A DNA stretch of 63,006 nucleotides from Chryseobacterium lathyri (GTDB taxonomy: Bacteria > Bacteroidota > Bacteroidia > Flavobacteriales > Weeksellaceae), in NCBI RefSeq assembly GCF_003290185.1, contig NZ_QNFY01000019.1, positions 1-63,006 on the forward strand. Direction: 5' to 3'. The notes beneath the pieces were generated by a model. The model made no database searches. It was not told where the DNA came from and was given only the letters and a program-made list of their open reading frames with translations. The translations under genes and the position numbers were made by a program. Position 1 is the first letter of the stretch. Each line of letters opens with the position of its first letter. This document shows, piece after piece, positions 1-8,621 of this stretch.

Positions 1-2646
1 TTTCCATCAGATACTCAATCAATTTTAAGTATCAATTATTACGACACATACCCTTCCTACAGCTTCAATCCTGCTTTTCCTTCCACCATATTGGGAGAGC
101 CAGTGATTACCGATACACAAAATGCTCCGGTGAACACCCAGGCAATGCCTACCCTGAGCCTTGTAAAGAATATAGAAGATGATAACTGGACTAAAAATTA
201 TGTCTACTACGATAAAAAAGGAAGAGCATTAGGCACGTACAGCATTAATCATTTGGGTGGAACCACCAGAACAGAATCAGAACTGGATTTTGTGGGGGTA
301 GCAAAACAATCTAAAGTATACCATAAAAGACTCAGTACCGATACCGAAAAGGTAATTTCCCAAAGCTTTGATTACGATAATCAATACCGGGTCTTAAAAC
401 ATCGCCATCAGGTAGACAGCGGTCCTGTGGAACTGTTAACGGAAAATACCTATAATGAGCTTTCACAGCTTTCCAACAAGAAAGTAGGGGGCGGACTTCA
501 AAGCATCGATTACCAGTATGACATCCGTGGTGCGCTTATCAAAATCAATGATCCGGCTGCACTCGGAACCAAACTTTTCGGCTATGAACTAAAGTATTTT
601 AATCCTCTGAATACAACTGTTTCTGGGGGGAAATACGATGGCAATATTACAGAAGTGACATGGAAAACGGCTTTAGACCAGGTTTTAAGACAGTATAATT
701 ACCAGTATGATGGACTGAACAGGCTTAAAAAGGGAATTTATTCTGAACCGGGGGCTTCTGTTCCACAGAACGATTTCTTTAATGAAACTTTAGCTTATGA
801 TCTGAACGGAAATATGACTTCATTGCAGAGAAATGGGAAAAGTAGTTCAGGAACAGCGCAGCTTATTGATGATCTTACCTATAATTATACAGGGAATAAG
901 CTTAATACGGTTACTGACACTTCAGGAAACTACAGTGGCTATCCTGATACCTCCGGGGCTATCATTTCTTATGATGATAATGGGAATATGACGGATCATA
1001 AAGATAAAGGAATCTTACAGATCTATTACAATCATCTTGATCTTCCTAATTATCTAAAGTTTGATAAGGGGTTATCAACACGAACAGGAATGATTAATGA
1101 AAATACATCTTATACCTATCGTGCAGATGGAACTAAACTTAAGAAAATTTATAACTATACTCCTCCTATTGTTGATCCTTTAGGTACTACCACCACGCTA
1201 TTAACCCAAATTACAGAATATGTAGATGGGTTTCAGTATGAAACTCCTACAGGAAAAAAGGGAGGGACAAATCTTATCTTAAAATTTGTTCCTACCGCTG
1301 AGGGCTATTACAATTTTGAAAATAATAAGTATATTTACAGCTATACAGACCATTTGGGAAGTGTGCGTTTAAGCTACTCCAAGAACCTGAATGGCGGCGC
1401 AGAAGTTCTTGAAGAAAACAACTACTATCCTTTTGGATTAAAGCATGAAGGTTACAATGTTTTAGTTGGGAATCCTGCTTATAATTACCAGTATAACGGT
1501 AAAGAGCTACAGAAAGAAACAGGCTGGAGTGATTACGGCGCTAGAATGTACATGGCTGACATTGGCCGATGGGGGGTAATAGACCCGCTGGCTGAAATGA
1601 TGAGAAGGTATTCGCCTTATAACTATGTCTTTAATAACCCCATAAGCTTTACCGATCCTGATGGAATGGCTCCGATGCATCAGCTGAAGATTGCCGATGA
1701 AAGCGAAGGAGGAGGTGGTGGTTCAAGCTGGACCAATCCAAACTGGCTGGGCTTAGGAGGTGGAAACCTTGGGGATAGTTATGGCTTTGGTTCTCTAAGC
1801 CCATCAGGAGGTGAAGGAAACAGTGGTGGCTCTGCCCAGGGATTAATTAACACCGCGTTTGGCGTAGGCGGAAGTTGGGGTAATACGGGATCTGGTTTTG
1901 CAAATGGAAATAATGTAAGCTTAGGGTATGACGGAAGTTATCAAAGTCTTAATACCAATTATGCTGAGGGAGGTATTGGAGATGCCTTTGTTAATATTCC
2001 TGAAATTAAGCTCTCCGGAAGCAGTTTCTTTTGGGCATCACGAATCCGAAGCCATGTTAATAAGTACATGGAAGCATGGAACTTGAATAATGAATCTGTT
2101 GATGTTTATAGTTTCCAAAATAGAATTGGTGATCAGGTATTACCTGCTAAGGAAAGCTTTTTAGGTAAAATTTGGTCATTTATGAGCCCCCGAGAATGGT
2201 CGGATTCTAATGGACTATCTTATCAGGTAAATTCTGATGGTAGAATTACAAATGTTGCTCCTTTAATGGGAGATGTTCCTCTCGGTTTAAGTGGTGTTAA
2301 AGGTATAGTAAAAGTAGAAGCTAGTATTGGAGGACGTTTAGGGAATTCCGCAACTAGAGCTCAGATCGCTAAAATTGCAGCTCGATTAGAAAGTAAAGGA
2401 TATACTATTACAGGTGGTGGTGGACAAAGAGCCGAAGAATTTTTAAGACCATTAGGCGGGGGCAGAAAAGGTGGCTCTTATTTGGATTTGACAGCAAGCC
2501 ATCCGAAATATCCAACATTAAGAATAAATACAGTTGACGTATTACGAAACGGAATTACGCCAAGTACTAGAGAGCTTAGAAATGCTATAAGAATCAGAAC
2601 TCAAATTGGATCGGGAGAACATTTATTATTAATTCCTAAAAAATAA
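1..2646 (+). CDS. RHS repeat-associated polymorphic toxin, 5' end outside window
   Basis: The reading frame is open from base 1, so the gene starts upstream and only its last 881 codons are seen. YD-type repeats fill the first half (for example QYDIRGAL, QYDGLNRL, YDLNGNM, YDDNGNM). The conserved RHS core end follows at about 1540-1668, with the pattern DIGRWGVIDPLAE then YNYVFNNPISFTDPDGM. Family knowledge: the RHS shell encloses a variable C-terminal toxin released after this point. Here the tail (about 1669-2646) has a Gly/Ser-rich linker and a last domain of about 105 residues with the motifs GGGGQRAEEFL and GGSYLDLTA. I suspect a nuclease-like effector, but the toxin class is not certain. 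The stop lies 4 bp before the next gene, which fits a toxin-immunity pair. Confidence 0.9.
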   Translation, partial: FPSDTQSILSINYYDTYPSYSFNPAFPSTILGEPVITDTQNAPVNTQAMPTLSLVKNIEDDNWTKNYVYYDKKGRALGTYSINHLGGTTRTESELDFVGVAKQSKVYHKRLSTDTEKVISQSFDYDNQYRVLKHRHQVDSGPVELLTENTYNELSQLSNKKVGGGLQSIDYQYDIRGALIKINDPAALGTKLFGYELKYFNPLNTTVSGGKYDGNITEVTWKTALDQVLRQYNYQYDGLNRLKKGIYSEPGASVPQNDFFNETLAYDLNGNMTSLQRNGKSSSGTAQLIDDLTYNYTGNKLNTVTDTSGNYSGYPDTSGAIISYDDNGNMTDHKDKGILQIYYNHLDLPNYLKFDKGLSTRTGMINENTSYTYRADGTKLKKIYNYTPPIVDPLGTTTTLLTQITEYVDGFQYETPTGKKGGTNLILKFVPTAEGYYNFENNKYIYSYTDHLGSVRLSYSKNLNGGAEVLEENNYYPFGLKHEGYNVLVGNPAYNYQYNGKELQKETGWSDYGARMYMADIGRWGVIDPLAEMMRRYSPYNYVFNNPISFTDPDGMAPMHQLKIADESEGGGGGSSWTNPNWLGLGGGNLGDSYGFGSLSPSGGEGNSGGSAQGLINTAFGVGGSWGNTGSGFANGNNVSLGYDGSYQSLNTNYAEGGIGDAFVNIPEIKLSGSSFFWASRIRSHVNKYMEAWNLNNESVDVYSFQNRIGDQVLPAKESFLGKIWSFMSPREWSDSNGLSYQVNSDGRITNVAPLMGDVPLGLSGVKGIVKVEASIGGRLGNSATRAQIAKIAARLESKGYTITGGGGQRAEEFLRPLGGGRKGGSYLDLTASHPKYPTLRINTVDVLRNGITPSTRELRNAIRIRTQIGSGEHLLLIPKK

Positions 2647-2650
2647 AAAT

Positions 2651-3199
2651 ATGAAAAGTAAACAAACGATGTTTTTTATAGTGTTGGATGATATTAAGCA
2701 AATACTTCATGAGATTGAATCAGATGTCGATATTTGTTATTACAAGGCAGGACTTCTTGATAGCAGAGAGGTACCTAAATACAATTCCATATTTGATACG
2801 CCAAATGTAGGAATTGCATTATCAGGAGATTGGAATAGAATTGATACTTATATGATTTTAAAATCAAGTACAGAACTGAATATTAGAGAAGTACCACAAA
2901 TAAAAGGAGGGATGAAATTTGCTGTTGATCAAATGGTTAATCGTAAATCAATTGAATTGAAGCTTGGTGGTATTTTTCAGGAAAAGGGCAATATAATAGT
3001 TGCTGGTAGAGTCGCGAGCATTTCTGACGATCGTGATTCAAAGGAATTATACAATCTCTTCTCTTCCAAAATAAAAAAGAATTTTAAAAAGATAGACGTT
3101 TTTTATGTTGGTAACATAGCAGAAAAGAAATTACAAGAAGGTTGGCGTTTGGTAACAAATGAAAATTCTCCGAAAGAATATGATTTAACTCTAAGTTGA
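2651..3199 (+). CDS. Probable immunity protein for the RHS toxin
   Basis: This 182-residue cytoplasmic protein has no signal peptide or membrane segment. I do not recognise its family. The assignment rests on position: its ATG lies 4 bp after the RHS stop on the same strand, and a strong hairpin follows 37 bp after its own stop, so the two genes appear to be co-transcribed as a unit. Its AT-rich composition resembles the toxin tip more than the RHS shell, as expected for an exchangeable toxin-immunity cassette. It could instead be an unrelated small protein, but immunity is the usual identity of the gene in this place. Confidence 0.65.
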   Translation: MKSKQTMFFIVLDDIKQILHEIESDVDICYYKAGLLDSREVPKYNSIFDTPNVGIALSGDWNRIDTYMILKSSTELNIREVPQIKGGMKFAVDQMVNRKSIELKLGGIFQEKGNIIVAGRVASISDDRDSKELYNLFSSKIKKNFKKIDVFYVGNIAEKKLQEGWRLVTNENSPKEYDLTLS

Positions 3200-3236
3200 A
3201 CGGAAATACCATAATTTTCCAGGTGTATTAATGATG

Positions 3237-3267
3237 ATTTAGGGTATTGAAAATCAATGCCCTAAAT
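3237..3267 (+). terminator. Hairpin terminator after the immunity gene
   Basis: Two 14-base arms (3237-3250 and 3254-3267, one G-T wobble) flank a loop of three A. T-rich sequence follows. It closes the toxin-immunity unit. Confidence 0.7.
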
Positions 3268-3322
3268 TTTAAAATCAAATAGAAATTCTAATTTGAAATG
3301 ATTTTATAGATAGGCTTGTTAA

Positions 3323-3577
3323 AAGAAATGCAGCATTGTATATCTGACAGATTTGCAACTTGTCACTAGAGCGGCACAGAAAGCAGAAAATGCAATTGGT
3401 GGTACAGGGAGATTTGCAGGAACTGCGAAACATACTTACACAAATAATTTAATAAACAGATACCAGAAAATGTTTGGGGACAGAGGGCTTGAAACAAATT
3501 TTTACTTTAGGAAAGACGCAGGAAGAGGTTATTTAGATGTTGTTCAACATAATACGTGGGAGTTTCGGCAAAACTGA
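3323..3577 (+). pseudogene. Orphan RHS toxin-tip fragment, truncated
   Basis: The frame opens just after a TAA at 3320-3322 and has no ATG; the only in-frame start-like codon is TTG at 3353. The product contains AENAIGGTGRFAGTAKH, LINRYQKMFGDRGLETN and GRGYLDVVQH. From memory this resembles the start of a toxin domain found at the C-terminus of other Bacteroidota RHS proteins. It lacks the RHS core in front and stops early, exactly where IS21-like terminal repeats begin (3563). I infer a displaced alternative toxin cassette left behind by cassette exchange and then cut by an insertion. Expression as a protein is unlikely. Confidence 0.6.
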
Positions 3578-4033
3578 CCCCTTCATTCCGCAATTAAACT
3601 GCCGCTCCATTCCGCCCCAAGTTGACCCCCTCATTTCGGGACAAAGTGACCCCTTTTACCTCTCAGGCCACTTTTTTCAATCCAAATGATTCCACTGGTC
3701 TTTAAATTTTGAGGCTAAATAATAGCCGCTAGGAGCTGATGTGCCCTGCGGACATGGTGTTAGTCCAGATTGAGAGTTGAGTCGCTTATAGGGGCTTATT
3801 TGTGGTGGTCTTGAAATCCCTGTCAGATCGGTCTGATCTAAAAGTCTGTTGAGTTCCAAAAAGGCGGGTGAAAGGAATGATAGTTAGGTTAAGCTACTTT
3901 TGCTCGGTGAGAGATCGTGGGATTTTGAGAATTAATTATCTTTGGTAAGACTTCGTGGGGCATTCGCTACCACGCTCGGCAGCTAGTCAGGCGGTCAGTT
4001 TGAGCCGAAACAGAGGGGTCACTTTCATTGAAA
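3563..4033. mobile_element. Decayed or non-autonomous IS21-like element
   Basis: The left end has four 23-24 bp repeats in a row (3563-3585, 3586-3609, 3610-3633, 3634-3657), each of the form TTTCGG-N-AACTGACCCC. The right end has two copies in the opposite orientation (3987-4010 and 4011-4033). Multiple internal repeats at inverted ends are typical of IS21-family elements, where they bind the transposase. No istA or istB gene lies between the ends. The 330-bp interior has only short open frames, so this is either an internal deletion derivative or a miniature element. It interrupts the orphan toxin tip. I see no clear target duplication. Confidence 0.6.
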
Positions 4034-4164
4034 TACGCAATTTTGCCATACTTTGAGGGTAATTCATGTATGTTATGTTCTGCAAGAGGTATAAGTTTCC
4101 TATAGATTCCATCCCAAAATTATATGATGAAATTTAGCCGAAATCCGGCCATTTCAAAACTTTG

Positions 4165-4248
4165 GTACTATTTTCAATGTACTGAGTACTTTCTTCAATG
4201 TTTTTTATACTTTTTGACATGTTTTTAGTACTATTTTCAATCTTTTAT
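4165..4248. repeat. Four imperfect ~21-bp tandem repeats
   Basis: Units at 4165-4185, 4186-4206, 4207-4226 and 4227-4248 share the core TACT-N4-TTCAATG followed by a T-run. The first and fourth both contain TACTATTTTCAAT. They end about 48 bp before the MauE-like gene, so they may be regulator-binding sites for that arm of the locus. No other function is visible. Confidence 0.55.
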
Positions 4249-4295
4249 ATTTTTTTATTGGTCAGCTTTACTTCAGGAAAACGAACAAAGCTCCA

Positions 4296-5807
4296 ATGAG
4301 AAAACTCATCCAAATATTGCCGGCTATTTTTGCTTACTTTTTTGTCTTGCTATTCTGTTATGCCAGTGTAAGCAAGGTGCTGGATTTTGAGAATTTTCAA
4401 GTACAGCTGGCGCAGTCACCATTGCTGAGTGCCTATGCCGGATTTATCTCTTACGCAGTAATTGTTACCGAGCTCATCATTGCAGCCTTACTCTGTATCA
4501 AAGCAAGCAGACTACTTGGATTGTATCTGTCACTGGCAATCATGGTAAGTTTCACTGTTTACATTTATCTCATTTTAAATTACAGTGATTTCGTACCCTG
4601 CTCATGTGGTGGTATCTTAGAAAAGCTTGGTTGGACAGAGCATTTGATTTTTAATATTGGCTGTATCCTTACCTCAGTTATCGGTATTTTCATTTTAGGT
4701 GATTCGAATTCAATTTCCAAATTCACAACGAGTATCAACGCATTGGGCATAGGTCTTGTTTCTGCGGGATTGGTGATCTGTCTATTTCTGCTTTCCGAGA
4801 ATATTATTAAAAAAGAAAACAACTTTACGCGGAGATATCTTAACCATCCAATTATAGAAGATAAAAGTTATGATCTTAAGGTCAATTCCTATTATTTCGC
4901 AGGTTCAGCAGATGGGAAAATATTTCTGGGCAATTATACCGCTCCTTTGACACTCGTTACCTTAGATACAAGTATTCATGCCGTGACGATTTTAAAAGTC
5001 GAGCCCGACCAGATAACCCACATTTTTCGTGCATTAAAGTTCCGGGTGAAGGCCCCTTACTATTATCTCTATGATGGCTCTATTCCGGTAATATATCAGG
5101 GTAGACTGAGTGAATCCAAAGCAAAAACGATCAGCTACCATGATGGCTATTTTGATGAAATGGTAGTTCTCGACAGCAGCCGTTTTGCCATCCGAACCCA
5201 GAGCAGCGCTGCCAGAAATCACGTATTGGGAACTATAAATTCCGCTGCTCAGCCCAGACTATCAATAAATGACCAATTATTAGAAAAACAGCAGGACGGC
5301 ATTTTTGATACAGATGGTCAATTGCTGAGCGATGATAAGAACGTGAATAATTTTTATTACATCTATTCCTATCGTAACCAAGTTTTGAGCATCGATAAAA
5401 ACCTGAGTTTGTTGCATAGACAAAACACGATCGATACCAATTCAAAGGCAAAAATCAAAGTAGTCTTACTGTCAGATGGCAAACGCACTATGAACGCTCC
5501 ACCGCTTACTGTCAATAAGAAAACTGTTGTTCATCAAAATCTTCTTTTCAACGAATCCGGGGTGATCGGAAAATATGAACCGAAAAAGCAATGGAAAAAC
5601 TCATCGATTATCGATGTTTATAATGTGGACAAGCCGTCTTATGTAGGCAGCTTTTATTTGCCGGATAACGGAAAAAATAAGATTTCCAACATGTTGGTCA
5701 CAGATAGGTACCTGTTTGTACTCTCCGGAACCATGCTTACAAGATATCACTTTACAAAAAACATGATACAAAACTTCAAGAACCGGGGGAAGCCGAAAAC
5801 CCGTTGA
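4296..5807 (+). CDS. MauE/DoxX-type membrane protein fused to a large extracytoplasmic domain
   Basis: The first 150 or so residues contain about four hydrophobic helices typical of the MauE/DoxX redox-associated family. A CSC pair (Cys102, Cys104) lies in a loop after the third helix, and further Cys sit at 21, 67 and 123. A fifth hydrophobic helix follows at about 148-168. The remaining 330 residues look soluble and beta-rich, with recurring short strands resembling a propeller-type sensor domain. MauE proteins act in periplasmic thiol oxidation during maturation of methylamine dehydrogenase. No such dehydrogenase is present here. The next gene encodes a small four-Cys secreted peptide, so that peptide is a plausible thiol substrate (inference). 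The start has an upstream AT-rich repeat region and no nearby alternative. Confidence 0.75.
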   Translation: MRKLIQILPAIFAYFFVLLFCYASVSKVLDFENFQVQLAQSPLLSAYAGFISYAVIVTELIIAALLCIKASRLLGLYLSLAIMVSFTVYIYLILNYSDFVPCSCGGILEKLGWTEHLIFNIGCILTSVIGIFILGDSNSISKFTTSINALGIGLVSAGLVICLFLLSENIIKKENNFTRRYLNHPIIEDKSYDLKVNSYYFAGSADGKIFLGNYTAPLTLVTLDTSIHAVTILKVEPDQITHIFRALKFRVKAPYYYLYDGSIPVIYQGRLSESKAKTISYHDGYFDEMVVLDSSRFAIRTQSSAARNHVLGTINSAAQPRLSINDQLLEKQQDGIFDTDGQLLSDDKNVNNFYYIYSYRNQVLSIDKNLSLLHRQNTIDTNSKAKIKVVLLSDGKRTMNAPPLTVNKKTVVHQNLLFNESGVIGKYEPKKQWKNSSIIDVYNVDKPSYVGSFYLPDNGKNKISNMLVTDRYLFVLSGTMLTRYHFTKNMIQNFKNRGKPKTR

Positions 5808-5841
5808 TAGAGAGTAGGCATTAACTTTAAAACTTTAAATT

Positions 5842-6096
5842 ATGAAAAGGTTTAAAAAAATGGTGTTACCAGTTGCTATTGTCATGATTGCCGCTGTAGG
5901 TGCTTTTGCAACCAACTCAACCAAAAAAACAGCAATGCATGACGGATACCGTTATGATGAGCTGAGTGAAACCTGTGTTAACACAGAAATTCAATGTAGT
6001 GATGTGCAAACCTCGTTTATTTGTACCGATGGTTCTGCAAATCAACTGCGCCAGATCAACGGCACAGGTTGTCCTGATTTCTTGTACAAACCTTAA
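5842..6096 (+). CDS. Small secreted four-Cys peptide, DUF6520-like
   Basis: This 84-residue product has a signal peptide (basic MKRFKKM, hydrophobic core to about residue 23, AFA cleavage site). The mature part of about 60 residues has four Cys (45, 52, 61, 77), enough for two disulfides. It resembles what I recall of DUF6520, small Bacteroidota proteins usually found beside MauE-type genes. It lies 34 bp after the MauE-like gene on the same strand and is closed by a strong hairpin, so the two form one operon. Possible roles are a structural peptide, a signal, or the cargo or ligand of the adjacent SusC/SusD pair. No function is established from sequence. Confidence 0.8.
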   Translation: MKRFKKMVLPVAIVMIAAVGAFATNSTKKTAMHDGYRYDELSETCVNTEIQCSDVQTSFICTDGSANQLRQINGTGCPDFLYKP

Positions 6097-6100
6097 AAAA

Positions 6101-6131
6101 GAAAGGTGTCCGAAATTTTCGGACACCTTTC
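6101..6131. terminator. Bidirectional terminator between convergent arms
   Basis: A near-perfect palindrome with two 15-base arms (GAAAGGTGTCCGAAA and its complement) around a single central base. A-run and T-tract flanks make it work on both strands. It separates the four-Cys peptide gene from the S9 peptidase gene. Confidence 0.9.
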
Positions 6132-6134
6132 TTA

Positions 6135-8621
6135 TCAATTAAACCAGGGCGGGCGCTTATAATCTTTGAGATAATAATCAAACCATTGTATAAACCTTAT
6201 TGTTGCCTCTTTCTGGTTTTCTTTTTTCAGGAGCACATGAACCTCTTTTGGAAACAATAATAATTTAGAATCTTTTTTTAGGCTTTGCAGTGCAATAAAC
6301 ATCGAAACACTCTGGTTCCAGTTGACATGATAATCTTCTTTGCCTGCCCAAAGCAGTAAGGGAGTATTAATTTTGTCTGCATGGAAAATCGGATTTGTTT
6401 CATAGTATACGTCTTTAATATCATAAAAGGAACCTGTGAACCTGAAACTCTGATCAGTATATCGATAGATATCAGGACGGAGCGAATTCTGATTCATCGA
6501 GAAGTACGAGGCAGTGATGTCTGATATGGATGCCCCGCTGATGGCAGCTTTGAAAATATTGGAGTGGGATACAAGATAATTTACCTCAAATCCCCCGAAG
6601 GAATGTCCTATGATTCCGATCCGGTTCAGATCAATATTATAGATTGAAGCCATCTTGCTGATTGCTGTTTCTATACCCGATAATGCAGACTGGCCAGGTT
6701 CATTTTGCTTATAAATTATACGGGGCAATAGGATAATGTAACCGTTCATGGCAAAAAGGGAACGGTTGAAACCGTTCTGGTTATAGTAGCTTGGATAAAC
6801 AAAATCCTTGTAACCTTTGGCCTCATTCTCATAAATCCTAACGATGACCGGGTACTTTTTTGACGTGTTGTAATCCGGAGGCAGTACCACCGAGCAATAA
6901 TTGGATTCCTCATCCTTGCCTTTCCAAAAGTGTACTTTTGTACGGGGGAAAAGTGAAGGTTCAAAAATCTCTTTATTGCTGAGATATACAGTACTCTTTT
7001 TTTTGGAATTAAAATTGTACAACTTCAGGACATACGGCTCATTTCCATTTTCGGTTACATAGGTAACTGCGTTTTCTGAATATACCAATTGGCTGATCGT
7101 ATTTGCATTCAGAGCCTCGATGATATCAATTTTCTGATCTCGGTAGACCGCAAGAGCTTGTGCAGAGCCATCGTCTTTGCTAATATCAAGTAATAGAAAA
7201 TTCTCGTCTATTTCGCTGGATTTGGTTCCTGCTAATCTTTGAACTGGCTCATTGAAGCTGTTATTAAGTATCCGGTAGGAAATATGCTTATCAACAGAAT
7301 GGGTGAGCCTAATTGCTTTATTGGTTGTCAGGTCATACTTCCAGATATCATTTTCATCTGTCAAAAATACTTTTTTGTTGTCTTTACTTAGAAACAACCT
7401 ACTTATTGCAATAGTAACTTTTTCGTTTAGCCTGTTGAACTGATAAAAATTTGTACCGAGATCAACTGTTAAGTTTACTGCTTTTCTTTTATCGTAATCG
7501 TACATCCACCAATCTTTGTTCTTAAAATAAAACAATTGGTTAAACTTTTTGGCGACATGAAAATACTGACCGTCTATACGGTCCACAGAAAAAATAGTTT
7601 TACCGGACTTTATATCCCGGAGCCTGAAAGTAGGGGGTGTGATCTCTTCCATGAAATCATCATTTTCAAGGTCGTAAAAATCTAAAATTACGTTATTGCC
7701 AAAAATGAGCGAACTGCGGGTTGCCCCAAAAATATATGGATTATCGTATTGTTTGCCTGTATTCAGATCTAATATCAAATCAGTATAAGCTTGGGCCTTG
7801 TATTTCATAATCTTTGGCTTTAACCCCATGTCCTGCGAAGACCAGACTTCAAGGGTATCAATATTCTTTAGCTGCTCTTTAAAAGGTTGCTTTGAAGCAG
7901 TTAGGTGGCTCGATGCAAAGTTATATATCGGATAATTCGCTATTACTGATGGAAGGTTCTTCTCCAATTGAAGGTGCCCATCAAAATCATAGAACCTTGT
8001 AAGGAATATACTGTCCTTTTTCAATAGCAATTTTATTAGTTTTTCTTCCGGGCTCACCGTTTCCTTCAGTACGGTCCAGATTTGAAAATTATCTGTAATG
8101 ATTTTTTCTTTAAGATTTTTTAAATTAAGAAGTGATATTACATTTTTCTTTCTAATCCATAAATTACCTTTTGCAATCACAGTCTTTTCAATCGCAGTTG
8201 ATTTATAACGGATGGAACCTGTATTGTCTACAATCGAAATATCCTTTCCAGGTGTTGTTAATATAGTATTTCCGGTATCTGGATCATAGGTGAAATCCGA
8301 AATATTCTGAAATTGAAGTTCCTCCTGTTTTTTCAAGTTTCTGATAAAAACAGTATTATCGTTATTCCGTAGTATGAAAACTTTATCATCAAGGTAAACG
8401 TTGTTCGGATTTTCAAAGACCATCATTTTCAATGTTGAACCATTCTGCAAAACACCTTCCTGTTTCCCATTCTCGTAATATTTTACAAAATATAGCCACT
8501 TCCCATTTTTGGTTACTGTTTTATTGAAAACCTGATACCACTGTGAGTTGGTGTTTTGTCCATATAGAAAAAGGGGGAACACTAAATAAAAAACAGCAAA
8601 AAATAATTTAGTAGCCTTCAT
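6135..8621 (-). CDS. Secreted S9-family serine peptidase (prolyl oligopeptidase type)
   Basis: The 828-residue protein has a signal peptide (MKATKLFFAVFYLVFPLFLYGQ), an N-terminal beta-propeller of about 500 residues and a C-terminal alpha/beta-hydrolase domain. The nucleophile is Ser674 in GHSFGG. Asp763 in AGKEDYH and His795 in KEVHVLL complete the triad. The length and layout suit S9 peptidases that cleave short peptides, because the propeller restricts access. Its start overlaps the SusD gene end by 14 bp, so it is the last gene of the sigma-FecR-SusC-SusD operon. It probably degrades peptides in the periplasm that were imported by SusCD, or processes the neighbouring small peptide; which one cannot be read from the sequence. 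Confidence 0.9.
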   Translation of the reverse strand: MKATKLFFAVFYLVFPLFLYGQNTNSQWYQVFNKTVTKNGKWLYFVKYYENGKQEGVLQNGSTLKMMVFENPNNVYLDDKVFILRNNDNTVFIRNLKKQEELQFQNISDFTYDPDTGNTILTTPGKDISIVDNTGSIRYKSTAIEKTVIAKGNLWIRKKNVISLLNLKNLKEKIITDNFQIWTVLKETVSPEEKLIKLLLKKDSIFLTRFYDFDGHLQLEKNLPSVIANYPIYNFASSHLTASKQPFKEQLKNIDTLEVWSSQDMGLKPKIMKYKAQAYTDLILDLNTGKQYDNPYIFGATRSSLIFGNNVILDFYDLENDDFMEEITPPTFRLRDIKSGKTIFSVDRIDGQYFHVAKKFNQLFYFKNKDWWMYDYDKRKAVNLTVDLGTNFYQFNRLNEKVTIAISRLFLSKDNKKVFLTDENDIWKYDLTTNKAIRLTHSVDKHISYRILNNSFNEPVQRLAGTKSSEIDENFLLLDISKDDGSAQALAVYRDQKIDIIEALNANTISQLVYSENAVTYVTENGNEPYVLKLYNFNSKKKSTVYLSNKEIFEPSLFPRTKVHFWKGKDEESNYCSVVLPPDYNTSKKYPVIVRIYENEAKGYKDFVYPSYYNQNGFNRSLFAMNGYIILLPRIIYKQNEPGQSALSGIETAISKMASIYNIDLNRIGIIGHSFGGFEVNYLVSHSNIFKAAISGASISDITASYFSMNQNSLRPDIYRYTDQSFRFTGSFYDIKDVYYETNPIFHADKINTPLLLWAGKEDYHVNWNQSVSMFIALQSLKKDSKLLLFPKEVHVLLKKENQKEATIRFIQWFDYYLKDYKRPPWFN

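Noticed and set aside
3563..3657. Possible CRISPR-like array of 23-24 bp repeats
   Set aside because: The repeats touch each other without spacers and recur inverted at the far end, which fits IS21 ends. No cas gene is present in the window.
3677..3859. 60-codon open frame on the minus strand inside the IS21-like remnant
   Set aside because: It has no recognisable transposase motif, lies between terminal repeats and is short. It is probably decayed sequence or chance.
4296..5807. MauE-like gene as part of methylamine dehydrogenase synthesis
   Set aside because: No methylamine dehydrogenase subunit genes are present, and the neighbours are a small secreted peptide and peptide-uptake genes.
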